Positions 1 through 6,204 of a DNA stretch of 10,256 nucleotides are shown here, in pieces; the first letter of the stretch is position 1; each line of letters begins with the position of its first letter. A model generated the notes under the pieces. That model searched no databases, had not been told where the DNA came from, and saw nothing but the letters and a program-made list of their open reading frames with translations. Both the position numbers and the translations under genes were made by a program. This stretch comes from Lachnospiraceae bacterium UBA7480 (GTDB lineage Bacteria > Bacillota > Clostridia > Lachnospirales > Lachnospiraceae), in contig DLOQ01000111.1 in the NCBI GenBank assembly GCA_002479655.1, positions 1 through 10,256 of the forward strand, read 5' to 3'.

Positions 1-43
1 GGTCAATAACTATTTTATCACTATCTCGTAGTTTTTGCAATAG

Positions 44-319
44 CTACGGCCCGCCATCGTGGACTTCCACACTCCCTAAGACCATATTCACTATTTCCGG
101 ACAGACCATGTCAAGCGGCGGCTGCATGGTCAGCTCCATCATCTGCCTCGCCCGCCATTTCTCCAAGGCATTTCCCTCTTCCCTCTGCTTCTCCCATGCG
201 GGCAGAAAACTCTCCCTGTTCTCCACAATGCCGTTCCAAGCCATCAGGAAGGCTTTCTCCAAATCCCTCTCGTAGAGGTTGCCACTCCTGCAGCCCACTT
301 CACCTTTCTTTCCTTGCAC
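44..319 (-). pseudogene. C-terminal remnant of a large serine recombinase
   Basis: The 91-residue frame has the features of the region just after the zinc ribbon of large serine recombinases (TnpX/Tn4451-like and phage integrase types): a basic GKKGEVGC stretch like the last zinc-ribbon cysteine, then NLYERDLEKAFLMAWN, as in the 'E..L..A...AWN' helix of that family, then a charged helix. Such enzymes are usually about 500 residues, so more than 80% is missing, including the resolvase domain with the catalytic serine. The frame opens only at a GTG, with an in-frame TAG a few codons upstream (about position 330). The recombinase-like reading continues from that TAG (GTGVQGKK), so this is a decayed 3' end rather than a complete small gene. 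It is more GC-rich than the genes to its right. The family call is from memory of motifs; confidence is moderate. Confidence 0.6.
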
Positions 320-432
320 CCCTGTTCCCTAAAATAGTTGGTAACTTCATACACACCTTCAAAAATATGCAGAAAAAAAGCATCTCCCTCACGGGAAAAT
401 GCCTTTAATACATTTAATAAAATTATACTTGA
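320..432. other. Short gap between recombinase remnant and HNH gene
   Basis: This AT-rich stretch probably contains the left junction between the GC-richer recombinase remnant and the AT-rich accessory genes. The HNH reading frame stays open beyond its TAG for about 60 codons (to a TGA at 244-246), but the extension resembles nothing I know. I see no hairpin with a T-tract that would end HNH transcription. Confidence 0.3.
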
Positions 433-1254
433 CTAATCAAATAGTGAAAAATTTAAATCTACACATATTTCGTTAACTGGTATATTAACTCTCTTGCAAA
501 ACTCTCGAATATCATTCCAATAATTCCAGCCAGTTTCAGAATCATCGTGCAATAAGCAAAATGGACATCCATATTCGTCAGCATCCGGTTCTGAAATTAT
601 ACCCCGACGTTTTAAAATATCAATTTGTTGCAAAATATAAGAGATGTCCTTACATGTAGCTGATTCAATTTCATGAAGGGGCACAACGCATCCTCCTGCT
701 CTATCTGAAAATGACCGACTAACCATAATACTAAGAAGAAATCGTGTTTCAATAGGTACATCAATTATTTTATACAATATCCTATTTAATGCTTGAGAAT
801 TTTCCATATTTTCTTCATCAGAGCAACCATATTTCATTACATCAGATAGTTTGCGGCAGATTTTTGATTCTGTAAAATTATCTGTCACTCCATAATCTTC
901 AATTGAATTTCTCATTTTTTGAATAATACCAGAAAACTTGTCTTCATGATCCTTTTTCATTTTTTTCAGTTTAGATACGGGATATTCAGCAACATTATTT
1001 GTTACTATATGATGTTCGTAGCACATCAACATAAGGTTATCAAATGAACGCCTTTCCTCATTAGTCATGTTCGGATTGAAACGTTCGCCACCTTCCTCTG
1101 CAGCTTCTATATGGCATATTTGTCCTATAAAATCTCCCCGCTCATTCATCATGAGATTATGACATCCTGGAAAAGCACATCTATTTCCCGATTTCAAAAA
1201 AAGTTCTCTCAACACCTCCTGTGTAGGTGCCAATCTCTTGACTTTCTCATTCAT
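433..1254 (-). CDS. HNH endonuclease with C-terminal winged-helix-like region
   Basis: This 273-residue protein is a probable DNA-cutting HNH (beta-beta-alpha metal) nuclease. Residues about 20-105 hold the domain: C26 and C31 (CAFPGC) as a first zinc knuckle, H48 in GQICHIEAA as likely general base, N73 in FDNLMLMC, and C78, H81 and H82 (CYEHH) as second knuckle plus metal ligand. All key positions are intact. Residues about 168-222 resemble a winged helix (LHEIESATCKDISYILQQI, then KRRGIIS), followed by a tail with GWNYWNDIREFC. The ATG at 1254 is preceded by AGAGGG at good distance. HNH domains of this type occur in phage-defence effectors (PtuB of Septu, HNH-SAVED proteins) and in restriction enzymes. 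Its neighbour upstream is a broken P-loop ATPase, but a terminator-like hairpin and its own promoter separate them. The nuclease fold is well supported; a defence role is inference. Confidence 0.8.
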   Translation of the reverse strand: MNEKVKRLAPTQEVLRELFLKSGNRCAFPGCHNLMMNERGDFIGQICHIEAAEEGGERFNPNMTNEERRSFDNLMLMCYEHHIVTNNVAEYPVSKLKKMKKDHEDKFSGIIQKMRNSIEDYGVTDNFTESKICRKLSDVMKYGCSDEENMENSQALNRILYKIIDVPIETRFLLSIMVSRSFSDRAGGCVVPLHEIESATCKDISYILQQIDILKRRGIISEPDADEYGCPFCLLHDDSETGWNYWNDIREFCKRVNIPVNEICVDLNFSLFD

Positions 1255-1311
1255 ACTTATACCCTCTAATACACTTTAAGTAAATTCACGACTAACATCT
1301 AAAACTTTTTC

Positions 1312-1320
1312 AGTATATCA
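1312..1320 (-). promoter_or_regulatory. Extended -10 promoter for the HNH gene
   Basis: On the minus strand the sequence reads TGATATACT, an extended -10 (TGn) plus TATACT, 5 of 6 to consensus, about 60 nt upstream of the HNH start. At 17-bp spacing the -35 position (1335-1340) reads TATGAA, which is poor, so the extended -10 would have to carry it. The same 9-mer occurs in the promoter at 7414-7442. Confidence 0.45.
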
Positions 1321-1350
1321 TACGTCTTTTCTTTTTCATACTATCAAAAA

Positions 1351-1384
1351 AAATTACAAAAAGAGCCTTGCTACTAACGGCTCT
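1351..1384 (-). terminator. Probable rho-independent terminator after the split ATPase
   Basis: On the minus strand AGAGCC, an 11-nt loop and GGCTCT form a 6-bp stem (1362-1384), followed directly by TTTTGTAA and a run of eight T. It would end transcription arriving from the ATPase at 1518-2572 and lies just before the HNH promoter, so the two genes are likely separate transcripts. The stem is short. Confidence 0.5.
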
Positions 1385-1517
1385 GCGGGCACGTTTTAAG
1401 CCGAGAAAAGGATTTATACCTACCCCCAGCAAATGGCGTTCTATCGCATAACATTCCTATATCTACACCCATAAAAATTGGGACGCGGTGGCTATGTGAT
1501 AGCTGCCGCGTACCGGT
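1385..1517 (+). other. Unidentified foldable intergenic element
   Basis: This 133-nt stretch between the ATPase stop codon and the terminator is richer in G and C than its surroundings and has no credible ORF. It holds a 13-bp stem (1483-1495 with 1499-1511, 3-nt loop). As plus-strand RNA all 13 positions pair, two of them as G-U (1489/1505 and 1490/1504); as minus-strand RNA these become A-C mismatches. A second pairing, CTATCGCATA at 1441-1450 with TATGTGATAG at 1493-1502, also has one G-U only on the plus strand and would exclude the first. This suggests a plus-strand transcript or a DNA cruciform such as a transposon end or transfer origin. I do not recognise it. Confidence 0.35.
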
Positions 1518-2060
1518 TTAGCTATTGATCTCTTGCATAAATCTTCTTTGCATTAAAGAGCGATACTCCCATGCCTTAGTAATATCTTCTTGGGTTATTG
1601 TTATAACTGCACTTTGTGTAACGCCCTTATCAGAAAATGCTTTTCTGCAAATAGCTTCTCGTGTACACTCAATTAAGAAACGAGGGTTGCCCTTAGTCAA
1701 CTCATGACATGTATCAATGGCAGAATCAACAATAATATGCTTATCTTTATCTACGATTCTACTTTCAAGTAATTGTTTTGAATAGCTGACATCAGGAAAT
1801 CCATTTAATTCAATTATTCTATCAAATCCCATAATATAGTCATCATATTTCTGATGATCTAAAGGAGTACTGATAACATAAACAAAAGAACATGAAAGAC
1901 TTGGAAACAACGCATTTAATTCTCGCCCAATCTGAAGCTGTGTTCCTCTATCAAAAACATTTGCTTCATCATACAAAAAAGCTAAAGATGCAGTATCAGT
2001 GTACTCAATAAGTTGATTACACAACCCGTAAAACAATTCCCTCAATTCTTGATTGGTCAA
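1518..2060 (-). CDS. C-terminal half of frameshifted STAND/ORC-like P-loop ATPase
   Basis: This 180-residue frame continues the ATPase begun at 2572. It has a Walker B strand (SLAFLYDEA, D31-E32), a sensor-1-like strand (CSFVYVIST) and a lid segment with LTKGNPRFLIECTREA. GNPR followed by a helix is typical of ORC/Cdc6-like and STAND NTPases. There is no Walker A here, so it cannot be a whole enzyme. The nominal start at 2060 is a TTG without a convincing ribosome binding site. The frame is open back to a TGA at 2082-2084, the point where the N-terminal frame can be joined by one extra base. Adding one A at 2077-2082 gives a single protein of about 351 residues. The stop codon lies 6 nt from the hairpin at 1483-1511. 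It is best read as part of a broken gene. Confidence 0.6.
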   Translation of the reverse strand: MTNQELRELFYGLCNQLIEYTDTASLAFLYDEANVFDRGTQLQIGRELNALFPSLSCSFVYVISTPLDHQKYDDYIMGFDRIIELNGFPDVSYSKQLLESRIVDKDKHIIVDSAIDTCHELTKGNPRFLIECTREAICRKAFSDKGVTQSAVITITQEDITKAWEYRSLMQRRFMQEINS

Positions 2061-2065
2061 CGGAT

Positions 2066-2572
2066 TTAATGCAGACTTTTTTCATTTTCGCTATTGATAT
2101 TGCCCTTAATAAATAAGCTTGCTTCTGCTCCATAGACTTTCTTTTTTACTATCTCCGTAGATATAGAATGTAGTAGCTTATGTGTTTTATAAACATACTG
2201 TGCCAACCTACAATCAAATTTTCCTATATCATCTTCAAAAAGTTCCATAAAATCGCGCTGGAGTATATGTCCCCAAATATATCTTACAAAATCACCTAAC
2301 ACACTTGCAGTAATAAGCGATGAATCGTTAATCTCAGGTCTAAGTCTTACAAAATTCATGTACACTGGACAAATTTTCTCGTCCGAAGCAAGAATTTTAT
2401 TCTGCACATGTTTTATTAGAGCAGTTATGCCAACACCTCGTTTTCCCATAATAATAGTTTTATCATGTGCATTGACTGCATCTATGCACAGTTGTAATTC
2501 ATATGATCGATCAAAGAAAATCTCAACATTCTCATGTTCAACACACAATGTTGAATTAAAAAGAGAATCCAT
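2066..2572 (-). CDS. N-terminal half of frameshifted STAND/ORC-like P-loop ATPase
   Basis: This 168-residue frame carries the nucleotide-binding start of an AAA+/STAND-type ATPase. DRSYELQLCIDAV is followed by the strand TIIM and a Walker A-like loop, GKRGVGIT (residues 43-50). The invariant Walker lysine is replaced by isoleucine (I49, codon ATA, one base from AAA), which in this fold normally abolishes nucleotide binding or hydrolysis. The frame ends with an out-of-family tail (SLH) and TAA at 2066-2068, 3' of a run of six A (2077-2082 on the plus strand). The -1 frame from that run continues into the Walker B half. The ATG at 2572 has AAGGGG about 9 nt upstream and a good promoter at 2627-2655, so expression signals are intact although the product is probably not. 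Two separate lesions point to decay; sequencing error in the A run could explain only the frameshift. Confidence 0.65.
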   Translation of the reverse strand: MDSLFNSTLCVEHENVEIFFDRSYELQLCIDAVNAHDKTIIMGKRGVGITALIKHVQNKILASDEKICPVYMNFVRLRPEINDSSLITASVLGDFVRYIWGHILQRDFMELFEDDIGKFDCRLAQYVYKTHKLLHSISTEIVKKKVYGAEASLFIKGNINSENEKSLH

Positions 2573-2626
2573 TTTGTTAATCCCCTTATAGATGTATTAA
2601 AAGCCACAAATTTCTCTACCATATTG

Positions 2627-2655
2627 ATTATAGCACAAACTTATACACAGGTCTA
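2627..2655 (-). promoter_or_regulatory. Promoter of the split ATPase gene
   Basis: The minus strand has a perfect -10 TATAAT (2627-2632) with extended -10 TGC (2633-2635), a 17-bp spacer and the -35 TAGACC (2650-2655, 4 of 6). It lies about 55 nt upstream of the start codon. The rest of the 2573-2817 gap is AT-rich, without a clear terminator for the toxin gene. Confidence 0.6.
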
Positions 2656-2817
2656 TGCTTCTTATCCCCATTCTGTCTGTCTTTTTGTAAAGCTTTTTCT
2701 TTATTCATTGTTGTTTACCGCCTTTATTTTTCAATCAAATAGTGTTGCCTTTTTATCACTTGAAGGTATTTTATTCAGAATGTAACGCGCGATTAATCTT
2801 CATTGCATCAATTATTA

Positions 2818-3147
2818 CTACACCACATTATCCCGATTCTGCCCATTATAAAGGAACCTTCTAACTTCCATAACCAAATCATTTGGATTATCATCTATTA
2901 CCACATAGTAAATAATATAATTATCTACATAAATGCGGTAATAAACATATCTACGCTCTCGGATAGAATGATATGATTCAAATGATTCTGCCACTGGAAG
3001 CCGCTCCATAATAGCAGCTTCCACCTTATCTAATAAATCATTTGCCGCTTTCGGATTTTTCAGTTTCTCAAGGATATAAGTTACTTTTTCATCAAGATCC
3101 TCATAAAAAAGTGGTAGATACCTCAACCTGTATTTTCTACTGAGCAT
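2818..3147 (-). CDS. RelE/ParE family toxin of a type II toxin-antitoxin pair
   Basis: This 109-residue protein has the length and layout of the RelE/ParE fold: an N-terminal strand and helix (YRLRYLPLFYEDLDEKVTYILEKL), a second helix (NPKAANDLLDKVEAAI), then a beta-sheet with YVYYRIYVDNYIIYYVV and the C-terminal strand VMEVRRFLYNGQN. This family inhibits translation as an mRNA interferase (RelE) or gyrase (ParE); the sequence does not decide between them. The start codon lies inside the end of the antitoxin gene (11-bp overlap), and GGAGGA 6 nt upstream of the ATG is itself antitoxin coding sequence. This is the normal coupled arrangement. No lesion is visible. The arginines in VRRFLY match the conserved C-terminal basic residues of the family. 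Confidence 0.88.
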   Translation of the reverse strand: MLSRKYRLRYLPLFYEDLDEKVTYILEKLKNPKAANDLLDKVEAAIMERLPVAESFESYHSIRERRYVYYRIYVDNYIIYYVVIDDNPNDLVMEVRRFLYNGQNRDNVV

Positions 3148-3403
3148 TTATCTTCCTCCGCAAATTTCCAAATACTTCCTCATGGCTCATTCGACCAGTA
3201 CCCTCTGCCGCAAGCCTATCTGCTTTATCCAATGCCGCTTCCACACCATCCGTCAACTTTGAATACTCTTCAAGACTAAGTACCACCATTGCTCCATATC
3301 CGTTTTTTGTTAAATATACCGGTTCACCCGCATTTACAATTCTCTCAATATCAGGAAACTTATTTCTTAAATCTGAAACAGGTCTAATCTGTAACATTTG
3401 CAT
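3137..3403 (-). CDS. Phd/YefM family antitoxin
   Basis: This protein of 86-88 residues starts MLQIRPVSDLRNKFPDIERIV, then EPVYLTKNGYGAMVVLSLEEYSKL, the Phd/YefM DNA-binding N-terminus. Its charged C-terminal half would wrap the toxin. It should neutralise the toxin and repress the shared promoter. Two in-frame ATGs are possible. AAGGAG lies only 3 nt before the first (3403) but 9 nt before the second (3397), so translation more likely starts at 3397; the longer form is given. The toxin follows with an 11-bp overlap. Upstream, GATAA recurs four times between the -10 box and the start (about 3408-3445), a possible autoregulatory site. Confidence 0.88.
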   Translation of the reverse strand: MQMLQIRPVSDLRNKFPDIERIVNAGEPVYLTKNGYGAMVVLSLEEYSKLTDGVEAALDKADRLAAEGTGRMSHEEVFGNLRRKINAQ

Positions 3404-3446
3404 TCGCTCCTTATCAATATTTTATCTTAATTTTATCATTATCCAT

Positions 3447-3475
3447 ATTGTACTCTACTATTCAAAAAAAAGCAA
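3447..3475 (-). promoter_or_regulatory. Promoter of the toxin-antitoxin operon
   Basis: The minus strand has TACAAT (3447-3452, 5 of 6), a 17-bp spacer containing a T-tract, and TTGCTT at -35 (3470-3475, 3 of 6). It lies about 45 nt upstream of the antitoxin start. Confidence 0.5.
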
Positions 3476-3552
3476 CCATTGTTAAAAATCTTTCTTCATT
3501 ATCACTATGTATTATACAAAAGGTGTAGTTGATTGATTTATTTTAAGGCAAA

Positions 3553-3584
3553 TGGCAGTTCCCTTTCCATGAAGAAAACTGCCA
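3553..3584. other. Inverted repeat / hairpin
   Basis: TGGCAGTT (3553-3560) and AACTGCCA (3577-3584) form a perfect 8-bp stem with a 16-nt loop that could pair further through its CTTTC and GAAG runs. There is no T-tract on either side, so it is not a canonical terminator. It lies between the toxin-antitoxin promoter and the 152-bp repeat. Confidence 0.4.
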
Positions 3585-3635
3585 ACTTGTAAACCGATTT
3601 ATTAGCTGTAAACAATGTCATCTCAAGGCTCTTTC

Positions 3636-3787
3636 AAAAATGGTGTAGTAGTGGTGTAGTAAGTACCTTATTGAAGCGTGAAATCATTGACTTTACTGGC
3701 TTTTCCGGAACATCTCAAGATACTGCCGTGGCAGATGAAAAGTATCTTAATCATGTTAATTTTTCCTCCTGAAATGCTTTTATTTGC
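3636..3787 (-). repeat. Copy A of a 152-bp dispersed direct repeat
   Basis: It aligns without gaps, at a constant offset of 3990 bp, to 7626-7777 in the same orientation. By eye there are 28 mismatches over 147 positions (about 81% identity). Invariant blocks include TGGTGTAGTAGTGG, TACTGCCGTGGCA and TTTTCCTCCT, the last being a ribosome binding site on the minus strand. The similarity stops sharply at ATTTGC on the high-coordinate side and at the CAAAA next to TGGTGTAG on the other. The copy lies just upstream of the toxin-antitoxin module. Confidence 0.8.
3668..3754 (-). pseudogene. 28-residue mini-ORF resembling the start of a low-molecular-weight tyrosine phosphatase
   Basis: A strong AGGAGG (3765-3770), 10 nt from an ATG, opens a frame starting MIKILFICHGS and containing C-x5-R (CHGSILR). 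Low-molecular-weight protein tyrosine phosphatases begin this way, for example MxKILFVCHGNICRSP, with the catalytic Cys-x5-Arg loop at residues 8-15. After that similarity fades and a TAA follows. The rest of the phosphatase (about 140 residues) is absent. Beyond the stop the same frame reads GTYYTTTTPF, also present in copy B. It could be a truncated gene head carried in a repeat, or a translated leader; I cannot tell which. Confidence 0.4.
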
Positions 3788-3850
3788 TTATGCTTGACGC
3801 TTTTTACGCAGTTTTTCCCAATGATTCTCAAAATATAAAATCCCTACCAT

Positions 3851-3887
3851 GTGCCACAATTCCATGATACTTCTTAATTTGTGGCAC
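3851..3887 (-). other. 9-bp inverted repeat, possible terminator of the lipoprotein gene
   Basis: GTGCCACAA (3851-3859) and TTGTGGCAC (3879-3887) are exact reverse complements around a 19-nt loop, starting about 45 nt beyond the lipoprotein stop codon. On the minus strand the stem is followed by ATGGTAGGGATTTTATATTTT, only a loose T-rich tail, so the terminator reading is tentative. An operator is the alternative. Confidence 0.4.
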
Positions 3888-3930
3888 TATGTCAGATTAT
3901 TTTGATAATACCAAAAACAGACCATCCCTT

Positions 3931-5535
3931 TTAACCACTGTAGGGCAAATATTCAAAATAGGCAGATTCCTCCACACCATCCACACAGATTGGTCCCTCT
4001 CCGCTATCCCCATCCGTATAGTGGATTTCACCTTCTATCCCTGAATTTATCTCTTCAAAATAGGCAATTTTACTATCGTCTATCGCTGTAATGATAATCC
4101 TGCTTCCCGGTGGCAAACTGGTCTTTTCACCATCTATGACTACAGGCAGGTCTCTGATAACATTTAAGGAAGAGTTCCTTGAATTATTATAACGAACTTC
4201 TGCCCTTACAAATCTTGCGCTTTCATCTCTAATGCTATAAGACGTCGTTATAAAATAAGTTCCAAAGACTTCCACAATCTCACCAAGAGTAAGTGATCTG
4301 ACATTAACATTTTTACCTACAATCCACGCACCGTATTCTTCCCTTTTTTCAATTTCACCGTTCGTGATATCATATAGGTATGTTATACATCCATTATGGT
4401 CAAGATTTTCATCATCAAACAGCAGATAAGTTTCTCCGCTTATCTGACTTAAAAGATATGCCTCTTCAATCCAGTAATAAGCTTCCACATCTTCCTGTCT
4501 GTCATTGATTATGATGCCTGCCTTTCCTCCCCATCCCCAATCTTCTTCATCCCCTTCAAAAGCAAGCATAACAGTATCCCATGATAATATCTCTATACCG
4601 GATGATTCATTCACAGCATCCTTCTCCATAAACTTCTCTTCTGAAAGATTCACTCTCACAGTCTCATTGACTGGAAAACGCGCCACTCCAGCACCATGTA
4701 TGCCACAGTATTCTGATTTCATGCACTCTGCCACATCTTCATAGGGAATCGTCACCGTTACACTGTTATATTTATATATTGGATTAATTTCAGAAAAATC
4801 AAAGAAAAAAACAATTCCAACAGCATCCAGATACCACATACTACTTATATCTATGTATTCAGATATCCAGTCCTGGCTTGTATCAGTTTCATATCCATTA
4901 AATATATCTGTATCCAACACCTCCTGCAGTTTTTCAATAATAGGCTTTGTAATTTTCTCTTGAAATCCTTCCTCATCCACAAGTATATCTGATAGAACCA
5001 GCTTTTTTCCACTTGCTACATCAAAATTAACACCCAAATAACCCTCACCTGTTCCAAACCTCTGCTGTCGCAGACTAATGACACTACTGTCCATACGGGT
5101 ACACTCCACCGACGATTCAAATCTGACGGTATATTTCTCATCATATGTATATTCTTGCCCCATTATCATCAAATTGCCTATATCACGTTCATTCCACTCC
5201 AGAATAGCCTGTGACACTGTTTCAAATCCATTCCCCTCCAAAGAGACTATATCGTACGTCAACTCGGCATTCAGCTTCCCATTAACATCATAACAACTCG
5301 CCGATGCCGTTTCTATAGTTAATATTGGCACCCCAAGCATACTGAATTCTTCATTTGCCTGAATTGTCTCATCGTATTCATTTTGCTCAGTTTCTGTTTC
5401 TGCAAATTCCTGCTGATTTTCATTTTTAGGAACATTTACACATCCTGCCAGCGTTTCCACAAAAAACATTGACAACATAATAATCTGGAGCACTATCTTC
5501 CACAATTTTATAGAATTTTTTTCATTTTTTCTCAT
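3931..5535 (-). CDS. Lipoprotein with DUF4163/DUF3298 (RsiV-like) region and C-terminal SH3-like segment
   Basis: This 534-residue exported lipoprotein has a basic N-terminus (MRKNEKNSIK), a hydrophobic stretch (12-30) and the lipobox LAGC with C32 as the predicted lipidated residue. An acidic linker (33-62) follows. Residues about 70-165 resemble the DUF4163 domain. Residues about 168-270 (GYLGVNFDVASGKKLVLSDIL, GIVFFFDFSEINPIYKYNSVTVTIPYEDV) match DUF3298, the pair found in RsiV, the lysozyme-sensing anti-sigma factor, and in PdaC. The C-terminal half is not a family I know; about 457-530 has the rhythm of an SH3-like beta-barrel. There is no intracellular sigma-binding domain, so it is not RsiV itself. 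It lies outside the membrane, unlike the cytosolic defence candidates around it, and its promoter is apparently its own. A role in envelope sensing or wall binding is inference. Confidence 0.72.
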   Translation of the reverse strand: MRKNEKNSIKLWKIVLQIIMLSMFFVETLAGCVNVPKNENQQEFAETETEQNEYDETIQANEEFSMLGVPILTIETASASCYDVNGKLNAELTYDIVSLEGNGFETVSQAILEWNERDIGNLMIMGQEYTYDEKYTVRFESSVECTRMDSSVISLRQQRFGTGEGYLGVNFDVASGKKLVLSDILVDEEGFQEKITKPIIEKLQEVLDTDIFNGYETDTSQDWISEYIDISSMWYLDAVGIVFFFDFSEINPIYKYNSVTVTIPYEDVAECMKSEYCGIHGAGVARFPVNETVRVNLSEEKFMEKDAVNESSGIEILSWDTVMLAFEGDEEDWGWGGKAGIIINDRQEDVEAYYWIEEAYLLSQISGETYLLFDDENLDHNGCITYLYDITNGEIEKREEYGAWIVGKNVNVRSLTLGEIVEVFGTYFITTSYSIRDESARFVRAEVRYNNSRNSSLNVIRDLPVVIDGEKTSLPPGSRIIITAIDDSKIAYFEEINSGIEGEIHYTDGDSGEGPICVDGVEESAYFEYLPYSG

Positions 5536-5560
5536 TTTTTCTCTCTCATGATCACATCGA

Positions 5561-5591
5561 ATTATACATTACCCTTTTTTCTTATTGAGAA
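5561..5591 (-). promoter_or_regulatory. Candidate promoter of the lipoprotein gene
   Basis: The minus strand has a perfect TATAAT (5561-5566), 25 nt upstream of the start codon. TTCTCA (5586-5591, 4 of 6) lies at a 19-bp spacing, longer than ideal. The ribosome binding site is weak (GAGAGA, 6 nt before the ATG). No terminator is seen between this gene and the upstream TOPRIM-like gene, so readthrough is possible. Confidence 0.4.
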
Positions 5592-5676
5592 CCGCATCAT
5601 TCTCCTGCAAATATGTATTTGATTGAATTCTGCTACTGCCGCCGCTATTTCTGCATTGATTCCTTTTTAATTATTT

Positions 5677-6195
5677 CTATCGCAACAAATCAAGCAAAGT
5701 ATATTCACCCTTTTGAACTTTCGATATTTTATGATACTTTTTTATAGCTGCCACAAGAACTGCCGGATCATTGAAGTAACCTTTCACAAAATCATACGAC
5801 TTTACTTCTGCCATCTTCAAATCCTCTTTACAAAAAACACTTGGTTTCTTCCCTGATTTTTTGAATTCCTTGTACTTATGCTCATTAAAAATGACTAGCA
5901 TCTCTATCTCTGGGGCCGTGACCACATTTATGACATCTACTTTATTGGCATACGCCTTACTAAGCTTAAAGTTTTCACGCCTTGAGTCAAGAATCCTTAT
6001 AACAGAAATCTTATCCTTAAATCCTTTTCTCAAATACTTTTCTTCAAACTTCCTGCCTTCTCTGCAGCGAATCATTTCTTCCTCAATCATCTCTTCTCTG
6101 GAAAAGATTAGAAGTTCATGATCCAAGAGTATATCCATGATTGCATTTTCAGCTGAACCCTCACAGATACACGCCTTATATTTTGCTAATTCCAT
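5677..6195 (-). CDS. Small TOPRIM-like protein (RloB/AbiLii-type candidate nuclease)
   Basis: This 172-residue protein has a TOPRIM-like arrangement: a first strand ending in an acidic turn (KACICEGSAEN, E12 and E16), a later strand ending in aspartate (ISVIRILDSRREN, D70), and a hydrophobic strand leading to acidic residues in VVTAPEIEML (E96, E98), comparable to the FE turn before a helix in RloB-like proteins. TOPRIM enzymes use such acidic residues to hold metal and cut nucleic acid. The usual DxD is only D-S-R here, so catalysis is uncertain. Translation starts at an ATG with a consensus AGGAGG 5 nt upstream, and the stop of the ATPase gene is 9 nt away, so the two are co-translated. The pairing follows AbiL, RloAB and PARIS. 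I infer the family from context and motifs; fold prediction would decide. Confidence 0.6.
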   Translation of the reverse strand: MELAKYKACICEGSAENAIMDILLDHELLIFSREEMIEEEMIRCREGRKFEEKYLRKGFKDKISVIRILDSRRENFKLSKAYANKVDVINVVTAPEIEMLVIFNEHKYKEFKKSGKKPSVFCKEDLKMAEVKSYDFVKGYFNDPAVLVAAIKKYHKISKVQKGEYTLLDLLR

Positions 6196-6204
6196 AAGCG
6201 CCTC

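Noticed and set aside
244..432. Extension of the HNH protein beyond its TAG
   Set aside because: The frame stays open about 60 codons and runs antisense-free across the junction, but the peptide is unlike HNH C-termini and crosses into recombinase-derived sequence in a different frame.
1483..1516. Transfer origin of the RSF1010 type, from ACCGG next to an inverted repeat
   Set aside because: Only a few bases agree around the putative nick and no relaxase gene is in the window.
2077..2082. Programmed -1 ribosomal frameshift joining the two ATPase halves
   Set aside because: The A AAA AAG heptamer is present but in the wrong phase: the frame before the shift reads GAA AAA AGT, so tandem slippage is not possible. 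No stem-loop or upstream Shine-Dalgarno stimulator is evident. A lost base is simpler.
2628..2708. A 26-residue basic minus-strand ORF (MNKEKALQKDRQ...) with AAAGGCGG 8 nt upstream
   Set aside because: It resembles no family I know, its stop codon overlaps the -10 box of the ATPase promoter, and one near-consensus ribosome binding site is weak proof for so short a frame.
3636..3665. CRISPR or tandem-repeat array suggested by the repeated GGTGTAGTA
   Set aside because: The unit occurs about twice, with no spacers and no regular spacing; it belongs to the 152-bp repeat.
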